This document shows positions 55,239 through 62,784 of a stretch of DNA of 64,000 nt, piece by piece. The stretch lies in assembly GCF_001292625.1 (NCBI RefSeq), contig NZ_LAJH01000012.1:186001-250000 (forward strand), written 5' to 3'. The translations under genes and the position numbers were made by a program. The notes beneath the pieces were generated by a model, which saw only the letters and a list, made by a program, of their open reading frames with translations, had not been told where the DNA came from and searched no databases. The first letter of the stretch is position 1, and each line of letters begins with the position of its first letter. Origin of the DNA: Shimia sp. SK013 (GTDB taxonomy: Bacteria > Pseudomonadota > Alphaproteobacteria > Rhodobacterales > Rhodobacteraceae).

Positions 55239-55752
55239 GCTTTTGTCGATACGACTCGCGGGACTGCTCCTGTTTTTGATTTTAGGACACGCTTTTTATG
55301 CTTCGGATGCTGGAGCAGAGACAGTCGGGAAGCTTGGCGATGTTGTCCTAAAACTGGATGCGCGCGTCGAAAGCGGCGGCGACCCGTATCAAAACGTGGG
55401 GTATTCGGAAACACGGACTTTTCCCAAGGCGGTTAAAGTGAAAAGGGGCCAGGTGGTTCGTTTTGTGGTCGCGATCGGGGTGCCTCAAAGTGAGGCGGCG
55501 GGGCGACGTTTCAGGTGCCTGCCGAAATTGCGCGCGCCGGATGGGCGCCAAGGAAACGTTGGAAAGAGACAAAGGTGCTCTAGGAAGTCGAATGCTGAAG
55601 TCGACGGCTTTACAGACGCGGGGCTAGCCGATTTTACAATTGTGTTCGAGAAGGTCGATCCGTCGGGCACTTTTGGTTTGGTACTTGAGGTGACGGACAC
55701 ACAAACACGTGAGAAATTGACCCTAGTGCATCCGGTAACGGTGGTGGACTGA
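55231..55752 (+). CDS. Unrecognised exported protein within the ABC transporter operon
   Basis: This 173-residue protein has a signal peptide (MTKLLSIRLAGLLLFLILGHAF..ASDAGA). The mature part looks beta-rich (VVLKLDARVESGGDPYQNVGYSE, KAVKVKRGQVVRFVVAI split) with two cysteines (RRFRCLPK, KRQRCSRK) and a C-terminal FGLVLEVTDTQTREKLTLVHPV. It has no known motif. The start is inside the ATPase gene (8-base overlap) and the permease begins two bases after the stop, so it is translated with the transporter. It might be an accessory periplasmic subunit. ATG 55225 is an alternative start. Confidence 0.7.
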   Translation: MTKLLSIRLAGLLLFLILGHAFYASDAGAETVGKLGDVVLKLDARVESGGDPYQNVGYSETRTFPKAVKVKRGQVVRFVVAIGVPQSEAAGRRFRCLPKLRAPDGRQGNVGKRQRCSRKSNAEVDGFTDAGLADFTIVFEKVDPSGTFGLVLEVTDTQTREKLTLVHPVTVVD

Positions 55753-55754
55753 AT

Positions 55755-56627
55755 ATGAAAAACCTCTTTCCCATTCTCACCGTCGTCGCGGCGATTTTTG
55801 CGCTTTGGTATGCGGGGTCGGTCGCGTTGAACGCGCCTTGGGCCCATGACAAAGCGCAGCGGGCGGGCATTGAGTTGACCACCAAAGAGCTGATCGCCGA
55901 CACGATGGCTCAGAAGAAGCCCAAGTTGCCGCCGCCGCATCAAGTGGGCGCGGAAATTTGGAAAACCACGGGTGCTATGGTCGCCAAAGGCCGCGCGTTT
56001 TCCAAGCGCAGTCTGATTTACCACAGTTGGATCACGCTGAGCGCCACGCTGCTTGGCTTTGCGCTGGGCACGGGCTTTGGCATCCTGCTGTCGGTTGGGA
56101 TCGTTTACAACCGCACGATGGATATGAGTGTGATGCCGTGGGTGATTGCCAGCCAGACCATTCCGATCCTCGCGATTGCGCCGATGATCATCGTGGTTTT
56201 GAATGCCATCGGCATTTCGGGGCTGCTGCCTAAGGCCATAATATCAATGTATCTTTCGTTCTTCCCGATTGTGGTCGGCATGGTCAAAGGCCTGCGCAGT
56301 CCGGATCATATGATGGTGGATCAGATGAAAACCTGGTCGGCGAGCAAAGGGCAGGAATTCTGGAAGCTGCGCCTGCCGTCGTCGATGCCGTTCCTTTTCC
56401 CGTCCTTGAAAATCGCGATGGCAGCGTCGCTGGTGGGTGCCATAGTTGGTGAACTGCCGACAGGGGCTGTGGCCGGATTGGGCGCACGTCTTTTGGGCGG
56501 GAGTTATTATGGTCAAACAATCCAGATTTGGAGCGCTCTGATCACTGCGGCTGTGTTGGCGGCGACACTGGTTGGCATCATCGGAATGATCCAGAAAGTG
56601 GTTCTCAAACGGATGGGGATGGCGTGA
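55755..56627 (+). CDS. ABC transporter permease (first subunit)
   Basis: This is a 290-residue inner-membrane permease of the BPD_transp_1 (SsuC/TauC/ThiX) family. An N-terminal helix and a long polar segment (residues about 25-95) precede a core of five helices. The ATPase-contact EAA-like loop is MKTWSASKGQEFWKLRLPSSMPFLFPS split near residues 190-215. It starts two bases after the preceding stop and its TGA overlaps the next ATG by one base. Confidence 0.88.
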   Translation: MKNLFPILTVVAAIFALWYAGSVALNAPWAHDKAQRAGIELTTKELIADTMAQKKPKLPPPHQVGAEIWKTTGAMVAKGRAFSKRSLIYHSWITLSATLLGFALGTGFGILLSVGIVYNRTMDMSVMPWVIASQTIPILAIAPMIIVVLNAIGISGLLPKAIISMYLSFFPIVVGMVKGLRSPDHMMVDQMKTWSASKGQEFWKLRLPSSMPFLFPSLKIAMAASLVGAIVGELPTGAVAGLGARLLGGSYYGQTIQIWSALITAAVLAATLVGIIGMIQKVVLKRMGMA

Positions 56628-57472
56628 TGGTGTGGCTATTTGCAGGGCTTATTGGCTGGCTTGTGGCGTGGCGTGTCAACGTTTGGTTGTCGTCGCTGCC
56701 GCCGTCGCGCGCGATATCTTTGGCAGTGCCGACCATTTTCGGCCTGACGCTCATTTTCATTTGGGAATGTCTGGTGCGGGGATTTGAGATCAATCCGGTT
56801 CTGCTGCCCGCTCCTTCTGTGATTGCGGTGACGTTTGCCACATCGATCCCGACACTTTGGGCGGATTTTGTGCAGACGGCGATCAAAGGCGCCTTGTCTG
56901 GATACATCATCGGCTGCGGCGCGGCGTTCCTGACAGCTGTCGCGATTGACCGCTTTCCGTTTTTGCAGCGTGGTTTGTTGCCTGTGGGCAACTTTGTGGC
57001 CGCGTTGCCGATCATTGGCATGGCCCCGATCATGGTCATGTGGTTCGGCTTTGATTGGCAATCCAAAGCGGCGGTGGTTGTCATTATGGTGTTTTTCCCG
57101 ATGCTGGTGAACACAGTTGAGGGGCTGCAGGCCACAAACCACATGCAGCGGGACCTGATGCGGACGTATGCGGCGAACTATCCGCAGACGTTGATGAAAC
57201 TGCGCTTGCCAGCGGCGATGCCGTTCATTTTTAATGGGCTAAAAATATCGACAACATTGGCGTTGATCGGCGCGATTGTAGCCGAGTTCTTTGGAAGCCC
57301 GATCAAAGGCATGGGCTTTCGGATTTCGACCGAGGTGGGCCGGTTGGCGCTTGATATGGTCTGGGCTGAGATCGTGGTGGCCGCATTAGCGGGATCGCTG
57401 TTTTATGGTGGCGTTGCGCTTTTGGAGAAGGCGGTGACTTTCTGGCACCCAAGTCAGAGGAAGGACCGCTAA
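56627..57472 (+). CDS. ABC transporter permease (second subunit)
   Basis: This is a 281-residue permease of the same family, with helices from residue 2 and a core including FIWECLVRGFEINPVLLPAPSVIA. The EAA-like loop is MRTYAANYPQTLMKLRLPAAMPFIFNG split near residues 182-206. It is distinct in sequence from the first permease, so the channel is a heterodimer. ATG 56627 overlaps the previous stop (TGATG); a longer frame from 56528 overlaps the first permease and is rejected. Confidence 0.88.
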   Translation: MVWLFAGLIGWLVAWRVNVWLSSLPPSRAISLAVPTIFGLTLIFIWECLVRGFEINPVLLPAPSVIAVTFATSIPTLWADFVQTAIKGALSGYIIGCGAAFLTAVAIDRFPFLQRGLLPVGNFVAALPIIGMAPIMVMWFGFDWQSKAAVVVIMVFFPMLVNTVEGLQATNHMQRDLMRTYAANYPQTLMKLRLPAAMPFIFNGLKISTTLALIGAIVAEFFGSPIKGMGFRISTEVGRLALDMVWAEIVVAALAGSLFYGGVALLEKAVTFWHPSQRKDR

Positions 57473-57584
57473 GACATTGGAATTCAAGACCATCCGGGGA
57501 GCGGGTGGGTTTGCATAAAGAGGTGCCGCACCAGACGGCGCGATAACAAAAATCAAAACAAAATGACCAGCTAGGAGACTGAAG

Positions 57585-58574
57585 ATGAAGACATTTTTGA
57601 AAACAGCCCTCGCCAGCGCAGCGGTTTTGGCCGCCGGCGTGGCACAGGCCGCAGATGACGTAACGCTGCAACTGAAGTGGGTCACGCAAGCCCAGTTCGC
57701 AGGCTACTATGTGGCGCAGGATCAGGGCTTTTATGAAGCTGAAGGCCTGAACGTGACCATCAAGCCCGGTGGCCCTGATATCGCGCCTGCGCAAGTGATC
57801 GCAGGTGGCGGAGCCGACGTGGTTCTGGACTGGATGCCGTCGGCACTGGCCAGCCGTGAAAAAGGTCTGGCGTTGGTGAACATCGCGCAGCCGTTCAAAA
57901 GCTCTGGCATGATGCTGACTTGTCGCAAGGACGCGGGGATCTCTTCGCCAGAGGATTTTGCTGGCAAGACATTGGGTGTCTGGTTCTTTGGCAACGAATA
58001 TCCGTTCCTGAGCTGGATGAGCAAACTGGGTCTGGCGACAGATGGTTCGGAGGGCGGTGTAACCGTGCTCAAGCAGGGCTTTAACGTTGATCCGATCCTT
58101 CAAGGTCAGGCGGCTTGTGTGTCGACCATGACCTATAACGAGTATTGGCAGATCATCGACGCGGGCCTGAGCCCCGACGATCTGGTGGTGTTCAAGTACG
58201 AAGATCAAGGTGTCGCGACACTGGAAGACGGCATGTATGTGCTGGAGAAAAACCTGTCAGATCCCGCCTTTGAGGACAAAATGGTACGTTTCGTACGCGC
58301 GTCGATGAAAGGCTGGAAGTGGGCCGAAGAGAACCCGAAAGATGCGGCAATGATCGTGTTGGACAACGATGCGACCGGCGCTCAGACAGAAGAGCACCAG
58401 ATCCGCATGATGGGCGAAGTTGCCAAGCTGACTGCTGGCAGCAACGGCGCACTTGATCCGGCAGACTATGACCGCACGGTCAGCAGCCTGATGTCTGGTG
58501 GCTCTGATCCGGTGATCACTGCCAAGCCCGAAGGCGCATGGACACATGCGATTACGGACAAAGCTCTGAACTGA
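57585..58574 (+). CDS. ABC transporter substrate-binding protein, NMT1/THI5-like
   Basis: This is a 329-residue periplasmic binding protein with a signal peptide (MKTFLKTALASAAVLAAGVAQA). It has the NMT1-family start VTLQLKWVTQAQFAGYYVAQDQG split across residues 26-48, then FYEAEGLNVTIKPGGPDI and AGKTLGVWFFGNEYPF. Related proteins bind pyrimidine-type compounds such as thiamine precursors or riboflavin. Here the neighbouring pyrimidine-breakdown genes suggest a pyrimidine, dihydropyrimidine or ureide ligand. It is the last gene of the transporter cluster, after a 112-base gap with AGGAGACTGAAG before the ATG. Confidence 0.9.
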   Translation: MKTFLKTALASAAVLAAGVAQAADDVTLQLKWVTQAQFAGYYVAQDQGFYEAEGLNVTIKPGGPDIAPAQVIAGGGADVVLDWMPSALASREKGLALVNIAQPFKSSGMMLTCRKDAGISSPEDFAGKTLGVWFFGNEYPFLSWMSKLGLATDGSEGGVTVLKQGFNVDPILQGQAACVSTMTYNEYWQIIDAGLSPDDLVVFKYEDQGVATLEDGMYVLEKNLSDPAFEDKMVRFVRASMKGWKWAEENPKDAAMIVLDNDATGAQTEEHQIRMMGEVAKLTAGSNGALDPADYDRTVSSLMSGGSDPVITAKPEGAWTHAITDKALN

Positions 58575-58596
58575 TTTTCCAAATCGGTGAAATTGG

Positions 58597-58629
58597 AAAA
58601 GGCCGGGCCATGTGTCCGGCCTTTTCTTT
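58597..58629 (+). terminator. Intrinsic terminator of the ABC transporter operon
   Basis: Ten-base arms AAAAGGCCGG (58597-58606) and CCGGCCTTTT (58616-58625) flank a nine-base loop, continuing as CTTTT. An upstream alternative stem (TTTTCCAA at 58575 with TTGGAAAA at 58593) shares four bases with it. Confidence 0.88.
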
Positions 58630-58699
58630 TGAAGCCAGGGTATACAGGCGCGCAAGAATACATATATGAAATATCGAATATTGAAATGTGGAGGCAGAT

Positions 58700-59131
58700 A
58701 TGGCGGGCAAGAAACTCACCTGTTTTGAATGTGGTCAGATCAATCGCGTGCCTTTTGAAAAATTGGGTGCGGGGCCGAAGTGCGGCACCTGCGGAACCGG
58801 CCTGATGAGCGGCAAAGTGGCCGAAGTGGATCTTGCGACTTTCGAGAAAGCGGCCCGAACGGATGACGTGCCTTTGGTGGTTGATTTCTGGGCGCCTTGG
58901 TGCGGGCCGTGCAAGCAAATGGCGCCGCAATATCAATCAGCGGCGCAAGAATTTAAGGGCGCCGTAAGATTGGTGAAGCTTAATACCGAGGCACATCCCA
59001 ATGCGGGTGCAAAATTCCGGATACGCGGAATTCCGACGATCGCGGCCTTTGCAAATGGAAAGGAACGTGCGCGCCAAGCCGGTGCAATGCCCAAGTCGGC
59101 GATTGTGAATTGGGTAAAAAAATCTGTGTGA
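58700..59131 (+). CDS. trxC: Thioredoxin 2 (TrxC)
   Basis: This is a 143-residue thioredoxin with an N-terminal zinc-binding module (LTCFECGQ and GPKCGTCG, two CxxC pairs within the first 35 residues), followed by a thioredoxin fold with the active site FWAPWCGPCKQM (about residues 69-80) and the cis-proline region IRGIPTIAAF. It reduces protein disulphides and, in other bacteria, responds to oxidative stress. ATG 58700 has GGAGGCAGAT upstream; a GTG at 58688 lies within that ribosome site. It is convergent with the next gene, two bases apart. Confidence 0.94.
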   Translation: MAGKKLTCFECGQINRVPFEKLGAGPKCGTCGTGLMSGKVAEVDLATFEKAARTDDVPLVVDFWAPWCGPCKQMAPQYQSAAQEFKGAVRLVKLNTEAHPNAGAKFRIRGIPTIAAFANGKERARQAGAMPKSAIVNWVKKSV

Positions 59132-59133
59132 TG

Positions 59134-60285
59134 TCAGCGTCGAAACGCGTTGACCACGTAGCGGGGCAGGCGTGCCAATACAGCGCGCGCGAGTTGCGGG
59201 TACTCCAACTCGCCAGCCAGAAGCCGCATGTACATCACACGAACGGTTTTCGATCTGCGGAAGGTTTCAGTAAAGGTTTTTTGCCATCGAGGGGCAAAGA
59301 TGATCCGGCGCAAAGTGCAGGCAATGCGCAGGTTTTTATGCATGTCGCGCAGGCCCATTTTGTGGCGGGTAAGCGTGGTTTCCGGCGCGCCAGCGGCCAA
59401 GGCATCCAGAGCAGACTGCGCGGCGATCTGGCCGCTTTTCATGGCAAATGCGATGCCCTCGCCGGTGATCGGGTCCACAAGGCCAGCCGCATCGCCAGCG
59501 AGGACAATATTGGCGCGACCCGGGGTCTTACGGAAGTCGCCGAACGGCAAGTGATGGCCTTTGAACTTGACCGCGTCAGGGTCCAATCCAAGAGCTTCGA
59601 GATAGTGACGCATATGCGTTTTCATGTTCGGATTGGGTGCACGCAATCCGCCAACGCCGATTGTGGTGGAATGCTGCTTCGGGAAGGACCACCCATAGCC
59701 CCATGACGCGGCACCGAAGTCGATCCGAAGTTGATTTTTGCCCGGGTTTTGAGTGACTTCAGACAATTCAATTTCGAGACCAAATCCAACTGTTTCGGTG
59801 TCAAAGGCGGCGCCGAAAAGATGTTTGGCGACAATGGAGTTCACCCCGTCCGCGCCGATCAGGATATCAGTTGTGAGGGTTTCGCCATTCTTGAAACTCA
59901 TAGAGTTTTCAGAAAGTTGCGCGATAGAGCGACCAGAGAAGTCGACGGCACCGGCATCGAGGGCGTGGCGAAATAATGTATCGTCGAGGTCCAGACGCAT
60001 GGTCAGATGCAGGGGCGGGATGTCGCGTATTACGGCGAGCTCTGAACCTTCATGCCAAAAGGCAATGTCGTGGCGGGTGACCGCTTGGGTAAGATCGAAA
60101 TCTTGCCCGAAGATTTCACGGTAATAGCGCCTGCTGCGTTCGGTAAACAGCCCGCCGCAGAGCTTGTTGCGCGGGAAGGTGGCCTTGTCGACAAGGGCGA
60201 CGCGCGCGCCGTGTTTTGCGGCCCAAGCCGCGGCCGCGCTGCCGGCAGGTCCGGCGCCTATGACGATGATGTCGAAGTCAGACAT
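59134..60285 (-). CDS. Geranylgeranyl reductase-family FAD-dependent oxidoreductase
   Basis: This is a 383-residue flavoprotein. It has an N-terminal dinucleotide-binding motif FDIIVIGAGPAGSAAAAWAA, the family segment PRNKLCGGLFTER (residues about 39-51), the second FAD motif NIVLAGDAAGLVDPITGEGIAFA near 273-291, and a basic C-terminus. Such proteins reduce isoprenoid chains or act as monooxygenase-like enzymes. No photosynthesis genes are in the window, so a role in chlorophyll synthesis is not supported. GGAGAGCCC precedes the start. It is divergent from the thioesterase gene. Confidence 0.85.
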   Translation of the reverse strand: MSDFDIIVIGAGPAGSAAAAWAAKHGARVALVDKATFPRNKLCGGLFTERSRRYYREIFGQDFDLTQAVTRHDIAFWHEGSELAVIRDIPPLHLTMRLDLDDTLFRHALDAGAVDFSGRSIAQLSENSMSFKNGETLTTDILIGADGVNSIVAKHLFGAAFDTETVGFGLEIELSEVTQNPGKNQLRIDFGAASWGYGWSFPKQHSTTIGVGGLRAPNPNMKTHMRHYLEALGLDPDAVKFKGHHLPFGDFRKTPGRANIVLAGDAAGLVDPITGEGIAFAMKSGQIAAQSALDALAAGAPETTLTRHKMGLRDMHKNLRIACTLRRIIFAPRWQKTFTETFRRSKTVRVMYMRLLAGELEYPQLARAVLARLPRYVVNAFRR

Positions 60286-60373
60286 GGGCTCTCCTGATTA
60301 CGCGTGGTTCTACCAGCTTTCGCCCGCGACGCCAGAGGGTTACGATAGGGGTGATCAGCGAAGAGGAACCAGC

Positions 60374-60790
60374 ATGACCGATCAGCGCGAGGAGAAAAGA
60401 CCGGAGGGTGAGGCGACCTTGCGGGTGTCGGCGATGCCGCGGGATGTGAACATCAACGGCGACATTTTCGGTGGTTGGGTTCTGAGCCAGATGGACAGCG
60501 CGTCGGGTATCGTTGCGGGGCAGCGGGCCAAGGGGCGTGTGGCGACTGTGGCGGTGGATGCGATGAAGTTCATTCGCCCCGTGAAAGTTGGCAATATTCT
60601 GTGCGTTTGGGCGTGGGTTGAACGGGTTGGGCGCAGCTCTATGGGCGTTCGGATCGAGGCCTGGGCGTTTCGGCACCGGCGTGGTGTTTATGAAAAAGTG
60701 ACGGAGGCGGTGTTCACCTATGTGGCCATTGATGAGCACGGAAACCCACGTCCGGTGCCGCCGGAAGATGAGATCTGGCCCACTGAATAG
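60374..60790 (+). CDS. Acyl-CoA thioesterase (hotdog fold, YciA-like)
   Basis: This is a 138-residue cytoplasmic thioesterase that hydrolyses acyl-CoA to free acid and CoA. Family motifs are DVNINGDIFGGWVLSQMDSA (about residues 20-39) with the catalytic Asp/Asn region, VDAMKFIRPVKVGNILCVWA split near 58-75, and EAVFTYVAIDEHGNPRPVP. ATG 60374 has AGAGGAACCAGC upstream; a longer open frame from 60164 overlaps the divergent gene and is rejected. Confidence 0.9.
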   Translation: MTDQREEKRPEGEATLRVSAMPRDVNINGDIFGGWVLSQMDSASGIVAGQRAKGRVATVAVDAMKFIRPVKVGNILCVWAWVERVGRSSMGVRIEAWAFRHRRGVYEKVTEAVFTYVAIDEHGNPRPVPPEDEIWPTE

Positions 60791-60793
60791 GCT

Positions 60794-60830
60794 GTCTGTA
60801 TCGCGTCGGTATTGCGGCTGCATCGCGTAG
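60794..60830. repeat. Short dispersed repeat, copy 2
   Basis: This lies immediately after the thioesterase stop. It contains ATCGCGTCGGTATTGCGG and a degenerate second unit CATCGCGTAGG, and it aligns with 14053-14090. Both copies lie in gene-end intergenic DNA. Confidence 0.45.
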
Positions 60831-60902
60831 GTGCCGCCGCGCGGTGCGTTTAGGGCGTCCTAAACGCCATTTGCGAGAGTCATCAGCAATGGAGATTTGC
60901 CG

Positions 60903-61241
60903 ATGACCGGATCAAAACCACAGACCAAAACGTTGACCAAAACCCAAAAGCTGGCGCAGGCCAAACTGGCGCGCAATATGCTGTTGCTGAATTCTGAAAG
61001 CTGGCTTCCAGTGGCATTGCGGGAGGACATCCCCGAGGCGTGGCACACGCTTGAGGCCGATCTGGACGTGGAGGAGCCGAAGGAAAAGGTGACCTTGTAT
61101 CTGGATCAGTCGGTGGCAAAGTTTTACCGCGCGATGGGCAAAGGCTATCACGCCCGCATCAACCGTTTGCTGGCGACGTGGGCACAGATGAAAATCGCGG
61201 ATGAGCTGCGTCTGGAAAAGGCGCTCGCGGCGCGGCGTTAG
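60903..61241 (+). CDS. BrnA/DUF4415-like protein (orphan antitoxin-type)
   Basis: This is a 112-residue protein. The C-terminal half (KVTLYLDQSVAKFYRAMGKG, then YHARINRLLATW, about residues 62-95) matches the ribbon-helix-helix DNA-binding pattern of BrnA-type antitoxins. The N-terminal part is basic and helical (KTLTKTQKLAQAKLARNMLLL). BrnA normally follows a BrnT toxin; no BrnT-like frame lies next to it. ATG 60903 has GGAG eight bases before it. It may act as a stand-alone regulator. It overlaps a convergent small gene by four bases. Confidence 0.75.
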   Translation: MTGSKPQTKTLTKTQKLAQAKLARNMLLLNSESWLPVALREDIPEAWHTLEADLDVEEPKEKVTLYLDQSVAKFYRAMGKGYHARINRLLATWAQMKIADELRLEKALAARR

Positions 61242-61456
61242 GCTTTGTTCATGCCGTAGTTAGACTCGGTTTCATCGTCCATCGAACGCAGATTGGAAAG
61301 CGCATAGGCCAGCAGGCCAACGAAGAACGGGATCGCGAGGGAGAAGGTGCAGTAGGTGCCAAAAGCCTGCCACAGGGTCGCGTTGTGAAACAGCGTCTGC
61401 ACGGCGGCAACGATAATGCCTAGGAAACTTCCGACAAAGAACAGGATCAGGGCCAT
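61238..61456 (-). CDS. Small two-helix membrane protein
   Basis: This is a 72-residue protein with two hydrophobic helices, ALILFFVGSFLGIIVAAVQTLF (residues 2-23, split at the C-terminal end) and FSLAIPFFVGLLAYALSNL (about 39-57), and a short polar tail. The upstream frame extends to 61798 with low-complexity Pro/Ala/Arg sequence and is not credible as coding. GGAG lies about nine bases before the ATG. No family is recognised. It is convergent with the BrnA-like gene. Confidence 0.6.
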   Translation of the reverse strand: MALILFFVGSFLGIIVAAVQTLFHNATLWQAFGTYCTFSLAIPFFVGLLAYALSNLRSMDDETESNYGMNKA

Positions 61457-61839
61457 TGGAGGGACTCCGCCATTTGATTGGATTGCACACATTAACCTTG
61501 TCGGGGAAATAGGGCGGAAATGGGGCGCTGGCGAGGCGAGAGGGTGCCGAGGCGCGGGAGCGGCGGGAGGTTGCCGGTTTGGGAGGGGAGTGGGCGGAGA
61601 ATGGCTTGGGGGGGCAAGATGATTGCCAGTGGTTTGTGGTGCAGCGGGAGCAAGATCGCCCTCCCGTCGCGCCGGAGGCGTGCCATCAATAAACGGCGCA
61701 CCTTTGGTGCGACGGGGAGCGCGGGCGATGGCCTGACATTTACTCGCACCAGGAGTTTTACCCATTTCGTCAAAGTTGGGCTTTGATTCACTAGTCACTA
61801 CTTCTATCTTCTAAGCTAATTCACAGCTTAGGATTGAGT
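61457..61839. other. 383-base purine-rich intergenic region
   Basis: The plus strand is strongly G-rich at about 61502-61620, with several GGG to GGGGGGG runs. Further right is a small hairpin (CGCACC at 61697, GGTGCG at 61706, three-base loop). An open frame on the minus strand crosses it but has skewed Pro/Ala/Arg composition. I see no gene. The right end should hold the promoter of the DUF4393-like gene, where composition changes to AT-rich. Confidence 0.6.
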
Positions 61840-62784
61840 ATGAACGAAGATAACCCATTGCCAGTTCTTCCCTCTCAAGCGGTCGTTGAGATTGTGAAAG
61901 CCGCATCAGGAGGAGCGGGCGATGGAATTAGATCGACAGTCACTGATGTTTGGGGCGGATTGATTGGCGATAGGGTGAAATTGTGGCGACAACGAAACTT
62001 AGTCAATTCGCTTGAAAAAACTTGGCGAATCCTCAATTCGAATGGCATTTCTACAGCTAATTTGCAAGCGCTTCCAGACGGTGAACTTTATCGAGTTTTT
62101 GAAGGGGCTAGCAAATGCGACGAGCCCAACCTTCAATCAATGTGGGGTGGATTGCTTGCAAACGCCTTGCGCGGAAACACGTCCGAAGAAACGTCGCAAA
62201 GAGTGTCATCTACACTGTCGACAATGTCTGGATTTGACGCTCGACTTCTCAAGCTAATTGTTGATGTGGATGAAAAGTTGTCGGATTTCAACGACGCTAG
62301 GATTGCTAAACTCAACTCTTTTCGGGAAGGAGAGCTCGAACAAAAAGAAGAAGCAGGAAAAGTGGACGAATTTCGGCGCAGGCTTCACGATGATGAAATT
62401 GAATTCAAAAATGAAGTAGCGGGGATAATCGCGGAACAAGGCATGGAAGATAGTACCTTTCGTGAACTAGCAAAGGCACAACTCATTGCTTTACATTTAA
62501 TTCAGCCACTTGGTGGACAAAAAGCTAGTTCGATCTTCTTTAACAGACGTTATCCTGGACTATTTGTTTCTAACTCAAAACGTGACTTTGACAAGCAAGT
62601 CCAGGCTGCATTTCAGGAGCTTCATAGGCAAAGCGAGCATTTTGAAGATTGGGCATCTGAAAGGCTTTTGTCGATGGATCGTGAGGTTTTTGTTTTCAGG
62701 GAAGGCAAAGAAGCAAAGGTCAATTTCGAGCTGAGCGATTTCGGGAAAGTGTTTCTTTCGATAGTGGATCCAGAATTTTTCTAA
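61840..62784 (+). CDS. DUF4393/Abi-alpha-like protein, candidate phage-defence gene
   Basis: This is a 314-residue protein. An N-terminal amphipathic region (QAVVEIVKAASGGAGDGIRS, then VWGGLIGDRVKLWRQRNLVN) resembles the membrane-associated start of DUF4393 proteins. CDEPNLQSMWGGLLANALRG near residues 90-110 matches the family's characteristic W-x-x-L-L-A-N-A core. The rest is helical and charged with a central coiled region (EGELEQKEEAGKVDEFRRR). A hand count of its first 660 bases gives about 47% GC, well below its neighbours, indicating recent transfer. AGGA precedes ATG 61840. Abi-alpha proteins are linked to abortive infection; the function here is inferred. Confidence 0.68.
   Translation: MNEDNPLPVLPSQAVVEIVKAASGGAGDGIRSTVTDVWGGLIGDRVKLWRQRNLVNSLEKTWRILNSNGISTANLQALPDGELYRVFEGASKCDEPNLQSMWGGLLANALRGNTSEETSQRVSSTLSTMSGFDARLLKLIVDVDEKLSDFNDARIAKLNSFREGELEQKEEAGKVDEFRRRLHDDEIEFKNEVAGIIAEQGMEDSTFRELAKAQLIALHLIQPLGGQKASSIFFNRRYPGLFVSNSKRDFDKQVQAAFQELHRQSEHFEDWASERLLSMDREVFVFREGKEAKVNFELSDFGKVFLSIVDPEFF

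Noticed and set aside
59134..60285. Assigning the geranylgeranyl reductase-like gene to bacteriochlorophyll synthesis (bchP)
   Set aside because: No other photosynthesis gene is in the window and the family is widespread with other roles.
61457..61798. N-terminal extension of the small membrane protein
   Set aside because: The extra 114 residues are low-complexity Pro/Ala/Arg sequence over a G-rich spacer, with no ribosome site; the helices begin only at 61456.
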